From NCBI GenBank assembly GCA_017556045.1, contig JAFZFF010000069.1, positions 1 through 63,833 on the forward strand: a stretch of 63,833 nucleotides of DNA, in the 5' to 3' direction. This document shows positions 34,872 through 43,172 of the stretch, in pieces. Each line of letters begins with the position of its first letter. Position 1 is the stretch's first letter. The DNA is from Bacteroidaceae bacterium (GTDB taxonomy: Bacteria; Bacteroidota; Bacteroidia; Bacteroidales; Bacteroidaceae). A model generated the notes under the pieces. That model did not search any database. It was given only the letters and a program-made list of their open reading frames with translations, and had not been told where the DNA came from. Position numbers and translations under genes: made by a program.

Positions 34872-35512
34872 AGCGTCTCCTCCATCTCGTTAAGTGCCTC
34901 TACGGGGTCGCCCACCGGCTCGGCACGTTTTTCCAACAGCGTCTTCAGGATCTTCTGTGATGACTTAGAGAGGTTCTCCTCATCCTCCATGAAGCGCTTA
35001 ATCTTACGTACAGCATCTTGATAGCCAGGTATCTGTACCTTCTCGAAGAGGTTCACCTTCTGGGTGGTCTTCTTACGGGCATGTTCGAGCAAGTCGAGCT
35101 TAGCCTCCATAAACTCGCACTTCAAAGCGGTCTTGGCCAACCCCTGGAGGAGGTTGATACCATCGTAGTACCACTTGGGAGCACCGAAGAGGCTGAAGGG
35201 CTTGACATCGAAGTCGACATCGCCCAACACGGGAACTCGCACGCCGGCAATCTTCTTTACATCAAGATGCACGTCCTTGACAGCGATGAGCGAAGCATCA
35301 AACTCGTTCCAAAGGGCAAACATGTACTCATAGGCCTGAATCTGCTCTTCGAGCTGAGTCTCAAGCCGACGCACATCCTCCTTGCACTTCTTCACCTCCA
35401 TACGCAAGGCACTCTCCTTATTTTTGATAATAGGGAGCGTACGCTGGCGCACCTTGAGCTGCTTCTCAATCTGCTGCAGTGACGTCTTGTTATATTGAAA
35501 TTTTATAGCCAC
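34868..35512 (-). CDS. ntpD: V-type ATP synthase subunit D (central stalk)
   Basis: 214 residues, mostly long helices that form the central rotor shaft inside A3B3. It starts IKFQYNKTSLQQIEKQLKVR, typical for subunit D, and keeps a coiled-coil pattern at both ends. Directly coupled to subunit I by overlap. A 96-bp gap with an AT-rich repeat separates it from subunit B upstream. No separate F, G or C gene is present, as usual for the Bacteroidota operon. Confidence 0.9.
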   Translation of the reverse strand: MAIKFQYNKTSLQQIEKQLKVRQRTLPIIKNKESALRMEVKKCKEDVRRLETQLEEQIQAYEYMFALWNEFDASLIAVKDVHLDVKKIAGVRVPVLGDVDFDVKPFSLFGAPKWYYDGINLLQGLAKTALKCEFMEAKLDLLEHARKKTTQKVNLFEKVQIPGYQDAVRKIKRFMEDEENLSKSSQKILKTLLEKRAEPVGDPVEALNEMEETL

Positions 35513-35527
35513 GTTGTTATTATCTAA

Positions 35528-35617
35528 ATGGATAATTGAAAATGGAGAATGGATAATGAGCTACAAAGCCAATCCATAAATTCTCAATTATCAATTGTCA
35601 ATTATCAATTAATCATT
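35528..35617. repeat. intergenic AT-rich inverted repeat within the V-ATPase operon
   Basis: Repeats of ATGGATAATTGA-type on the left and TCAATTATCAATTGTCAATT on the right can pair. The stretch separates the subunit B and D genes. Similar TCAATT repeats are frequent in Bacteroidales intergenic DNA. It may shape mRNA stability between the B and D cistrons. Confidence 0.55.
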
Positions 35618-36934
35618 CTTGGGCCAGAACTGATCTACCAACTCACGCTTGATGTTAACCTCCTCGGGCTGGAAGTACTTGCCAAACAAGCCCCAAGTAA
35701 CGTCGAGCATCTCGGTGGTGTTGAGGTTCACGTCGATAGCCAAGAGCTGGTTTGAGTAGTCCTTAGCAAAGTCGAGTGTACGCTCATCGTAGTCGGTAAG
35801 GTCGAAACCGTTCTCCATCTTAGTCTTCGCATTGGCTGCATCGGCGTAAAGACGCACGGCAGCGTTCATCACCTGCGGGTGGTCCTTACGGGTCTTCTTA
35901 CCAGATACGAGCTGCTTCAGACGTGAGAGTGAGCGGAAGGGGTCAACGATAACCTTACCGATATCACTATCGCGACGGAGGAAGAGCTGACCCTCAGTGA
36001 TGTAACCAGTGTTATCGGGTACTGCGTGTGTAATATCGCCACCAGAAAGTGTGGTCACTGCGATGATGGTGATTGAACCACCTGAGGGGAACTGTACGGC
36101 CTTCTCATAAATCTTAGCCAAGTCTGAGTAGAGCGAACCGGGCATAGAGTCCTTAGAAGGAATCTGGTCCATACGGTTTGATACGATAGCCAAGGCATCA
36201 GCATATGAGGTCATATCAGAGAGGAGCACGAGCACCTTCTCATTCTTCTCTACAGCGAAGTACTCAGCTGCGGTCAATGCCATATCAGGGATCAACAGAC
36301 GCTCTACAGGAGGATTCTCTGTAGTGTTGATGAAGCTGATGATACGATCGAGTGCACCAGCGTTAGAGAACACATTCTTAAAGTAGAGGTAGTCGTCATT
36401 GGTCATACCCATAGCACCGAGGATGATCTTGTCGGTCTCAGCACGGAGAGCCACGTTAGCCATCACCTGGTTGAAGGGCTGGTCGGGGTCAGCGAAGAAG
36501 GGGATCTTCTGACCAGACACGAGGGTATTGTTCAAGTCGATACCAGCAATACCAGTAGCGATGAGCTCAGAGGGCTGCTTACGACGTACGGGGTTCACTG
36601 AAGGACCACCAATCTCAACCTCCTTACCCTCGATCTGAGGACCGCCATCGATAGCGTTACCATAAGCGTCGAAGAAACGGCCAGCCAACTGGTCGCTCAC
36701 CTTGAGCGAAGGAGCCTTGCCGAGGAATACCACTTCGGCATTAGTGGGGATACCGCCTGTACCCTCAAACACCTGGAGGGTAACTTCGTCGCCGGCAATC
36801 TTTACCACCTGAGCCAACTTGCCATCGATAGTAGCAAGCTCGTCGTAACCAACGCCTGTTGCCTTCAATGAGCAAGTAGCCTTGGTAATCTGACTAATCT
36901 TTGTATATATCTTTTGAAATGCTTTTGTTGCCAT
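35609..36934 (-). CDS. ntpB: V-type ATP synthase subunit B
   Basis: 441 residues, the non-catalytic nucleotide-site subunit of the A3B3 head. It has the beta-barrel start, then the RecA-like fold without a true P-loop lysine (SGQKIPFFADPDQPFN), and SDMTSYADALAIVSNRMDQIPSKDSMPG, highly conserved in B subunits. It follows subunit A by 5 bp. Together with A it forms alternating interfaces; the Arg finger SRLKQLVSG region is present. Confidence 0.95.
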   Translation of the reverse strand: MATKAFQKIYTKISQITKATCSLKATGVGYDELATIDGKLAQVVKIAGDEVTLQVFEGTGGIPTNAEVVFLGKAPSLKVSDQLAGRFFDAYGNAIDGGPQIEGKEVEIGGPSVNPVRRKQPSELIATGIAGIDLNNTLVSGQKIPFFADPDQPFNQVMANVALRAETDKIILGAMGMTNDDYLYFKNVFSNAGALDRIISFINTTENPPVERLLIPDMALTAAEYFAVEKNEKVLVLLSDMTSYADALAIVSNRMDQIPSKDSMPGSLYSDLAKIYEKAVQFPSGGSITIIAVTTLSGGDITHAVPDNTGYITEGQLFLRRDSDIGKVIVDPFRSLSRLKQLVSGKKTRKDHPQVMNAAVRLYADAANAKTKMENGFDLTDYDERTLDFAKDYSNQLLAIDVNLNTTEMLDVTWGLFGKYFQPEEVNIKRELVDQFWPKND

Positions 36935-36939
36935 AGTCG

Positions 36940-38694
36940 TTATGCTTTCTTAGTTGCTACCAACTCATCGAGTTGCTTCATATATTCATTATACTTGTCA
37001 GACTTGAACTCGCAGTAGTTGATCTGCTTGCAGAGGTTAATGACACGCTTGAAGAAGGTCATTACATCGAGGAAGGTATCGAACTCAAACTCGGTGTGAC
37101 AGATGCCCATCACCATGTTTACAATCTCCTCCTGGCGCTCGAGTGAGCTTACTGCATCGATATCATCGAACGCATCCTGCTGGAGGATAACGAAGTCGAT
37201 GAGCTCTGACTTCCAGAATACTACGTGATACTCTACAGGTACACCATCGTCACCGAGAATGTTGATCTGCTCAGCAATCTCCTTACCACGGAGCAAGCGG
37301 GTCTTGATCTCATTAACCTTTGAGGTCCACTCGTCGTTGATAAGCTTAGAGATGTATGCCTCAAACTCGGGATACTCCAAATACTTAGAGTATGAGTCGA
37401 TGGGGTTCACCGCGGGGTAACGCTTCTTATCGGCACGCTCCTGTTCGAGGGCGTAGAAGCAACGAGCAACCTTCTTAGTGTTCTCAGTCACAGGCTCCTT
37501 GAGGTTACCACCGGCAGGTGATACGGTACCGATGAAGGTAATAGAACCTACCTCACCGTTGTTCAAGGTTACGTAACCAGCACGACCATAGAAGTTAGAG
37601 ATGATAGAAGAGATATCCATGGGGAACGCATCGGGACCAGGGAGCTCCTCCATACGGTTTGACATCTCACGCAGTGCCTGTGCCCAACGTGAAGTAGAGT
37701 CGGCCATGAGCAATACACGGAGACCCATTGAGCGGTAATACTCAGCCATAGTCATGGCGGTATATACTGATGCCTCACGAGCAGCTACGGGCATGTTTGA
37801 TGTGTTAGCGATGATGATGGTACGCTCCATCAACTTGCGACCAGTGTGGGGGTCAACGAGCTCGGGGAACTCGGTAAAGATTTCTACTACCTCATTAGCA
37901 CGCTCACCACAAGCTGCGATGATTACGATGTCGGCCTCAGCCTGCTTAGAGATAGCGTGCTGGAGCACGGTCTTACCAGTACCGAAGGGACCAGGGATGA
38001 AGCCTGTACCACCCTCTACGATGGGGTTAACGGTATCGATTACACGTACGCCAGTCTCGAGGAGCTTGAAGGGACGGGGCTTGTTTACATAGTTGGTCAT
38101 AGCCACCTTCACGGGCCAACGCTGAATCATGTTGACCTTGATATCGTTGCCCTCCTCGTCGGTAAGCACTGCGATAGTATCCTGGATAGTATATTCGCCT
38201 TCAGCCACGATAGACTTCACGGTGCAAACACCCTTCTGCTGGAAGGGAACCATGATCTTCAGGGGCTGAGAGTTCTCTTCTACAGCACCGAGCCAATCAG
38301 AAGCCTTCACCTTGTCGCCTACCTTTGCGAGGGGCTTGAAGAGCCATTTGCGCTCGTCGTCAAGAGCATAGGTGTACTGTCCACGTTTGAGGAACACACC
38401 GTCCATCTTGTCGAGGTCGTTCTGCAGACCGTCGTAGTTCTTTGAGAGCATACCGGGACCGAGAGTTACCTCGAGCATGTGGCCGGTAAATTCGGCAGGA
38501 GCACCCACCTTGAGTCCGCGTGTGCTCTCAAACACCTGCACATATACGTCGTTACCCACTACCTTGAGCACCTCGGCCATGAGCTTATCGCCGCCGGTGG
38601 TGATGTAGCAGATTTCGTTCTGTGCCACGGGACCGTCTACTGTCAGCGTCACCAAGTTCTGAACAACGCCTTTAACTTTTCCTGTTGTAGCCAT
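36940..38694 (-). CDS. ntpA: V-type ATP synthase catalytic subunit A
   Basis: 584 residues. The P-loop GPFGTGKTV (with catalytic Lys) is followed by ACGERANEVVE, the catalytic Glu region. The non-homologous insertion of A subunits lies around residues 110-200 (VPFQQKGVCTVKSI). MADSTSRWAQALREMSNRMEELPG is present as expected. It makes or hydrolyses ATP in the soluble head. It is preceded 9 bp upstream by the DUF2764 gene and followed by subunit B. Long open frames on the opposite strand are shadows. Confidence 0.96.
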   Translation of the reverse strand: MATTGKVKGVVQNLVTLTVDGPVAQNEICYITTGGDKLMAEVLKVVGNDVYVQVFESTRGLKVGAPAEFTGHMLEVTLGPGMLSKNYDGLQNDLDKMDGVFLKRGQYTYALDDERKWLFKPLAKVGDKVKASDWLGAVEENSQPLKIMVPFQQKGVCTVKSIVAEGEYTIQDTIAVLTDEEGNDIKVNMIQRWPVKVAMTNYVNKPRPFKLLETGVRVIDTVNPIVEGGTGFIPGPFGTGKTVLQHAISKQAEADIVIIAACGERANEVVEIFTEFPELVDPHTGRKLMERTIIIANTSNMPVAAREASVYTAMTMAEYYRSMGLRVLLMADSTSRWAQALREMSNRMEELPGPDAFPMDISSIISNFYGRAGYVTLNNGEVGSITFIGTVSPAGGNLKEPVTENTKKVARCFYALEQERADKKRYPAVNPIDSYSKYLEYPEFEAYISKLINDEWTSKVNEIKTRLLRGKEIAEQINILGDDGVPVEYHVVFWKSELIDFVILQQDAFDDIDAVSSLERQEEIVNMVMGICHTEFEFDTFLDVMTFFKRVINLCKQINYCEFKSDKYNEYMKQLDELVATKKA

Positions 38695-38703
38695 ATATCT
38701 GTA

Positions 38704-39561
38704 TTATTTCTTATTATTTATAGTAAACTCTTGAGGTACCTTTACCTCTTCCTTCAGTTGACGTATCATACCACGCAACATCTCGCCACCAGCCTCGGCG
38801 TCGAGTGTGATCCAGCGTTCGATGATCTGTATCTTCACGAGGAAGGCAAAGAGCTTCTCTACGGTGAAGTAGTCGAAGAAAGAGTTCTCCTCCATCCACT
38901 CCCACTTGAGCACGTCGAGCTTGCGCTCACGCTCCACGAGGTTGTCTATTTCGCTGATGCGCATCACCTCCTCGAAGCCATCCATCACACCTGTCAAGCC
39001 GAAATCGCGACTATTCGATGTACGCAATGCCTTGGCAACCTCGTTGTCGCCCACGATGAGGGGTTTCACATCAAGGTTGTAGCGGCGAGCGGTAATCGCT
39101 GTAAGGAAATTGTTGAGATCGAGGTTAAAAGCAAACCAACGCTCTACAAACACATTACCCTGACCCATGGCATGTGCGTAGTAAAGCTGTGCCAAGCGAT
39201 CCTCAGGGAAGATACCCTCAGCAGCACTCTCCTCGCTCTCCATCTGTGCCACGAAGTCGTACATATAGCGCGGATAGCGGCGGTCGGGAGTCTCCTCGGC
39301 ACGAGCAGCCTCGATGATACCCAGCAACTCCTCGCTCGTATAGAGTCCACCCTCGGCAATAGCAGCCTCCTTATCTTTTAATAAGGTAAGAAGGTTAGCA
39401 TTGTCGTAGCTCAGGTAGATGAGGTCGAGCAGAGCGCGGTCGTCATCGGCCAACTCGGGATAGTACAGCTCGCGGAACTCACGTACGGTGATTCCCAACT
39501 TGCTGTCATCGAGCGACAATTCCGGCAGTCCGGCAATGAGATAATAATAGTTTTTCTTCAT
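38704..39561 (-). CDS. DUF2764 family protein, V-ATPase operon (C-like subunit)
   Basis: 285 residues. It begins MKKNYYYLIAGLPELSLDD, typical of DUF2764 proteins that always sit between the E and A genes in Bacteroidota V-ATPase operons. It is helical and acidic, with YYAHAMGQGNVFVERWFAFNLDLNNFLTAI as a conserved-looking centre. By position and fold-like features it probably replaces subunit C (the socket between stalk and ring); this is inference. 155 bp of repeat sequence separates it from subunit E upstream. Confidence 0.85.
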   Translation of the reverse strand: MKKNYYYLIAGLPELSLDDSKLGITVREFRELYYPELADDDRALLDLIYLSYDNANLLTLLKDKEAAIAEGGLYTSEELLGIIEAARAEETPDRRYPRYMYDFVAQMESEESAAEGIFPEDRLAQLYYAHAMGQGNVFVERWFAFNLDLNNFLTAITARRYNLDVKPLIVGDNEVAKALRTSNSRDFGLTGVMDGFEEVMRISEIDNLVERERKLDVLKWEWMEENSFFDYFTVEKLFAFLVKIQIIERWITLDAEAGGEMLRGMIRQLKEEVKVPQEFTINNKK

Positions 39562-39574
39562 AATTATAAATAAG

Positions 39575-39716
39575 TACCCCTAAATACTCCTCGGAGGAGC
39601 TAAAGCTCCTTTCGTCGCAATCGACGCTTATCTCGCGTCGACCCTCTAAGGGGAGAAGGCTTCGCGATGTCTGCAAAGCCCCTTCATAGAGGGAGGGGTT
39701 GGGGTGGGTCCCCTTT
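39575..39716. repeat. interspersed GC-rich repeat between V-ATPase E and DUF2764 genes
   Basis: The stretch holds palindromic pieces: GGAGCTAAAGCTCC, a GTCG-AT-CGAC hairpin region, and an A/G-rich end like GGGAGGGGTTGGGGTGGGTC. Such units are known as common intergenic repeats in Prevotella/Bacteroides genomes. It splits an otherwise tight operon and could act as an mRNA-processing or partial termination site. Confidence 0.55.
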
Positions 39717-40307
39717 TTAAAACAACATCTCTACCAACTCAGGACGGAGGAATGACTGGAAGAAGTTTACAAACTCCTCCTCGCCGAAGTTCACCTTGTA
39801 TGAGCCATCAGCAGGCTGTATGGTGAAGAGCGCCTTCTGTCCGTTTACCTCTTCGATGGTCACACCCTTATCGAGCAATGCCTTTGCCTTAGCAGCAAAG
39901 TACTTCTTGAGTGTCTCGCCATCAGCAGCAGAGATTACGATAGGCTCGTCAGCCACCCACTTCTCTGCGAGTGTCACTACAAACTTACCCATCACCTCCT
40001 TATCAGCAGTGAGCTCCTTCACAGCGCCGCTCACCACCTTGTCAGATACCAATGTAGCGACCTCGCTCTTGAGCGCGTTCACCGCCTGGCCAGCAAAGAG
40101 GCGGAGCTCCGACTTAGTGTTTTCCATCAACTCAGCAGCTGACTTCTGAGCAGCAGCAACCATAGTCTCAGCTTCCTTGCGTGCAGCCTCTACAATCTCA
40201 GCAGCCTGGGCATTGGCAGCAGACACGATGCGTGCAGCCTCTTCGTTGCCCTTCTCTACTCCATCCCGAAACATTTTTTCGGTCAGTTCTTGTATGTTCT
40301 TTTCCAT
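39717..40307 (-). CDS. ntpE: V-type ATP synthase subunit E (peripheral stalk)
   Basis: 196 residues. The N-terminal 90 are an Ala/Glu/Lys-rich long helix (EEAARIVSAANAQAAEIVEAA) forming the peripheral-stalk coiled coil; the rest is the globular domain that caps the A3B3 head. No separate subunit G is seen, so its partner helix is unknown. It is the first gene of the operon. A -7-type box (TAAATTTG on the minus strand, 40355-40348) lies about 40 bp upstream. Confidence 0.9.
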   Translation of the reverse strand: MEKNIQELTEKMFRDGVEKGNEEAARIVSAANAQAAEIVEAARKEAETMVAAAQKSAAELMENTKSELRLFAGQAVNALKSEVATLVSDKVVSGAVKELTADKEVMGKFVVTLAEKWVADEPIVISAADGETLKKYFAAKAKALLDKGVTIEEVNGQKALFTIQPADGSYKVNFGEEEFVNFFQSFLRPELVEMLF

Positions 40308-40347
40308 GTTTATAAGTGGATAATTAAAATTTTATGAATAATGGCGG

Positions 40348-40355
40348 CAAATTTA
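40348..40355 (-). promoter_or_regulatory. possible -7 box of the V-ATPase operon
   Basis: Minus strand reads TAAATTTG, a match to TAnnTTTG. The nearest TTTG upstream is 26 bp away, longer than usual, so this is tentative. Confidence 0.4.
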
Positions 40356-40464
40356 CGAAATAAATCTCAATAATACTTTAACAAAAGAGAATTGTTTTTG
40401 ATATGATTTACATATTTTTTTATGTTTTTTTGCTCATACACTCAAAACTTTTCCATAAAAGTCC

Positions 40465-40472
40465 TACTTTTG
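40465..40472 (+). promoter_or_regulatory. -7 box TACTTTTG before the Fur-family gene
   Basis: TACTTTTG lies 46 bp upstream of the ATG at 40518 in the divergent gap with the V-ATPase operon. No clear -33 element. Confidence 0.5.
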
Positions 40473-40517
40473 CGGTGTTAACGACTTGAAGTCTTCCAAA
40501 GTAATACCACATCACCT

Positions 40518-40961
40518 ATGGCAGAGATCACCGCACAACAGCTCACCGAGCGCCTCGCTTCGCACCAGATAAAACCTACCGCCATGCGTCTGCTCGTACT
40601 GCGGCAACTCATGGAAGCAGAGCAAACACTGACGCTGAGACAGATAGAGGAGGCGCTCGCCCCTGCTGATCGCTCCACGATATTTCGCACCCTCAACCTT
40701 TTCGTACAGCACCATGTAGTGCATGTCGTCGATGATGGCAGTGGAGCCACACGCTACGAGATATGCCACTCACACCACGCCGAAGGAGATGACGACCGTC
40801 ACCCCCATTTCCGTTGCACCCAGTGTGGACGCACCATCTGCCTTACCGAGCAACGTATGCCTCCCATCACTCTCCCCGAAGGCTTCGTAAGCCATCACGC
40901 CAACTACATCATCACAGGTCTCTGTGCGGAGTGCACAAGACAATTTGGTCAAGACAACTAA
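40518..40961 (+). CDS. Fur-family transcriptional regulator
   Basis: 147 residues. The N-terminal winged helix (ASHQIKPTAMRLLVLRQL, then DRSTIFRTLNLF) is followed by the dimer/metal domain with HHAEGDDDRHPHFRC, CTQCGRTICL and CAEC: two CxxC pairs for structural zinc and a His-rich regulatory site. The metal sensed (Fe, Zn or Mn) cannot be decided. It lies divergent from the V-ATPase operon and upstream of purM. Confidence 0.88.
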   Translation: MAEITAQQLTERLASHQIKPTAMRLLVLRQLMEAEQTLTLRQIEEALAPADRSTIFRTLNLFVQHHVVHVVDDGSGATRYEICHSHHAEGDDDRHPHFRCTQCGRTICLTEQRMPPITLPEGFVSHHANYIITGLCAECTRQFGQDN

Positions 40962-41023
40962 AATTCTCACCTCCTTTTATAGAAATAAATAAGCTTTGGC
41001 TTCGCTTAATCGAAAATTTGCAC

Positions 41024-41031
41024 TAATTTTG
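41024..41031 (+). promoter_or_regulatory. -7 box TAATTTTG before purM
   Basis: TAATTTTG lies 30 bp upstream of the purM ATG, so purM has its own promoter separate from the Fur gene. Confidence 0.55.
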
Positions 41032-41060
41032 CACTCATTATAGCAAATAACGATTAAGAA

Positions 41061-42230
41061 ATGAGCAACCAACGTTACATGATGCGCGGTGTATCAGCTT
41101 CGAAAGAGGACGTGCACAACGCTATCAAGAACATCGACAAGGGTATATTCCCCAAAGCTTTCTGTAAGATCATCCCTGACCTCTTGGGCGGTGATGAGGA
41201 GTATTGCAACATCATGCATGCCGACGGTGCAGGCACCAAGTCATCTTTGGCCTACCTCTATTGGAAGGAGACTGGCGACCTAGGTGTTTGGAAGGGCATT
41301 GCGCAAGATGCGCTTATCATGAACATTGACGACCTGCTGTGTGTGGGCGCTACTGATAACATCCTCGTATCATCTACCATCGGCCGCAACAAGCTACTCA
41401 TTCCTGGCGAGGTAATCTCTGCCATTATCAATGGTACAGATGAGCTCTTGGCCGAGTTGCGCGAGATGGGCGTAGGTGTATACGCTACAGGTGGTGAGAC
41501 TGCTGACGTGGGCGACCTCGTGCGCACTATCATTGTAGATAGCACGGTGACTTGCCGCATGAAGCGCAGTGATGTCATCGACAATGGCAACATCCAAGCT
41601 GGCGACGTAATCGTAGGTCTTGCTTCGTACGGACAAGCTACCTATGAAAAGGAGTACAATGGTGGTATGGGTAGCAATGGACTTACCAGCGCTCGCCACG
41701 ATGTATTTGCAAAATACTTGGCAGAGAAGTATCCCGAGAGTTACGATCAGGCTGTACCCAGCGAACTTGTATACTCAGGCACCAAGCACTTGACCGATGA
41801 GGTAGAGGGCAGTCCGCTCGATGCTGGTAAATTGGTACTCTCTCCCACCCGCACCTATGCTCCTGTCATCAAGCAGATCCTCAATGAGATGCGCAGCGAC
41901 ATCCATGGTATGGTACACTGCTCAGGTGGTGCGCAGACCAAGATCTTGCACTTCATCGATAAGTTGCATATCATCAAGGATAATATGTTCCCCGTACCTC
42001 CCTTGTTTAAGACCATCCACGAGGAGAGCCACACCGACTGGGCAGAGATGTACAAGGTGTTCAACATGGGTCACCGTATGGAAATTTACCTCCCCGCAGA
42101 CAAGGCACAGCGCATCATCGAAATCAGCCAAAGCTTTGGCATCGATGCTCAGATTGTGGGTCGCGTAGAGGCAAGCGACAAGAAGCAGCTCGACATCCAT
42201 AGCGAGTTTGGCGACTTCCACTACGAATAA
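41061..42230 (+). CDS. purM: phosphoribosylformylglycinamidine cyclo-ligase (AIR synthase)
   Basis: 389 residues, longer than E. coli PurM (345) but usual for Bacteroidota. It closes FGAM to AIR with ATP in purine synthesis. Family marks: HADGAGTKSSLAY (substrate/ATP loop), AQDALIMNIDDLLCVGA, ATGGETADVGD, and HCSGGAQTKIL in the C-terminal half. Soluble. It stands alone with its own promoter and terminator. Confidence 0.88.
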   Translation: MSNQRYMMRGVSASKEDVHNAIKNIDKGIFPKAFCKIIPDLLGGDEEYCNIMHADGAGTKSSLAYLYWKETGDLGVWKGIAQDALIMNIDDLLCVGATDNILVSSTIGRNKLLIPGEVISAIINGTDELLAELREMGVGVYATGGETADVGDLVRTIIVDSTVTCRMKRSDVIDNGNIQAGDVIVGLASYGQATYEKEYNGGMGSNGLTSARHDVFAKYLAEKYPESYDQAVPSELVYSGTKHLTDEVEGSPLDAGKLVLSPTRTYAPVIKQILNEMRSDIHGMVHCSGGAQTKILHFIDKLHIIKDNMFPVPPLFKTIHEESHTDWAEMYKVFNMGHRMEIYLPADKAQRIIEISQSFGIDAQIVGRVEASDKKQLDIHSEFGDFHYE

Positions 42231-42257
42231 TTGAGAACGATATAAGAGTTTATTGGT

Positions 42258-42293
42258 AAAGAGTTCGGTATTTCACCGAGCTCTTTCTTTTTT
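42258..42293 (+). terminator. terminator after purM
   Basis: AAAGAGTTCGGT pairs with ACCGAGCTCTTT (one mismatch) around a 5-nt loop and is followed by TCTTTTTT. Confidence 0.9.
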
Positions 42294-42297
42294 ACCT

Positions 42298-42720
42298 ACA
42301 TAAAAGTTTCGGCAATGATTCGGCAAAAGTTTCGGAAAAAGTTGCACACGTAATTATTTGATACACTGCACACAACGATACACTTTCGGCAAAAAGAGGG
42401 ATTACCTCATATTTCTTTGCCAATCCATATCACATAGTAGTGTGTTCTACGATGTTTGCCTCAGCCTATGGGCGTTGGTGTGTAATTTTTGCGAGTAAGT
42501 AGTAAAGGATATTTATCGCAGATGTGACTTTTGATAAATCATTGCGAGGCTATTAAAACTGAAACGGCATGAAAGTGTCGATGTGAGACAAAAAAGATAC
42601 GTTAAGCAACACTTTTGCCGAAAGTATGGTGTTTTATGCAGTATATCTGCCAGTTACACACACAAGTTTTTCCGAAACTTTTGCCGAACTTTTGCCGAAA
42701 CACTGCCGAAGTTATTATGT
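42298..42720. mobile_element. MITE-like palindromic element with about 100-bp inverted ends
   Basis: The left arm (42298-42396) and the right arm (42610-42720) are imperfect inverted copies. They include a perfect 22-bp match (42319-42340 with 42667-42688) and several TTCGGCAAAAGT-type units in each. The outer ends read ACATAA and TTATGT. The 213-bp middle has no gene. There is no transposase, so if mobile it depends on one elsewhere. It fills the gap between purM and the convergent rhodanese gene. A large structured RNA is an alternative. Confidence 0.6.
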
Positions 42721-42750
42721 CTGATTTCTATCGAGCAGCTCAGATAGAGT

Positions 42751-43143
42751 TTACTCGGCCTCTTTTCGCTCCTGCACCCATCCATTATAACCTGTAGCAA
42801 GCTCTATCACGCGATACCCTTTGGATGCCAGAGATGAAGCAGCACGCTTGCTACGATTGCCACTGCGACAGTAGAGTGCTACAGTGCTTCCCTCCTTGAT
42901 GCGAGCCACCGCGAGACTATCAAAGTCAGGGCGCAACACATCGAGATGCAATGTAGTGCCAGCTATATGCCCTGCGTTATGCTCCTCGAGTGTACGCACG
43001 TCAAGAACCACCACATTGGTATCTGCCATTACTTTGGCAAATTCCTCCACAGATACACTACGAAACTGCTCGGTTTTCTGTTTCTGACCTTGACAAGAGA
43101 GACTCATAAAGCAAGCCACGAGGGAGTAAAATATTTTTTTCAT
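42751..43143 (-). CDS. rhodanese-like lipoprotein
   Basis: 130 residues. The lipoprotein signal is MKKIFYSLVACFMSLSC (Cys at 17). The mature part is a single rhodanese domain: VVVLDVRTLEEHNAGHI and active-site loop CRSGNRS with the catalytic Cys. It would act in the periplasm on sulfane sulfur or as a persulfide carrier; the partner is unknown. It lies 29 bp after holA on the same strand, but the export signal makes a functional link unlikely. Confidence 0.9.
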   Translation of the reverse strand: MKKIFYSLVACFMSLSCQGQKQKTEQFRSVSVEEFAKVMADTNVVVLDVRTLEEHNAGHIAGTTLHLDVLRPDFDSLAVARIKEGSTVALYCRSGNRSKRAASSLASKGYRVIELATGYNGWVQERKEAE

Positions 43144-43172
43144 CTGGATATCATTTGAAGTGTAATACTCTA

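Noticed and set aside
37846-39381. Long plus-strand ORFs across the V-ATPase A and DUF2764 genes
   Set aside because: They are antisense shadows of strongly recognised minus-strand genes.
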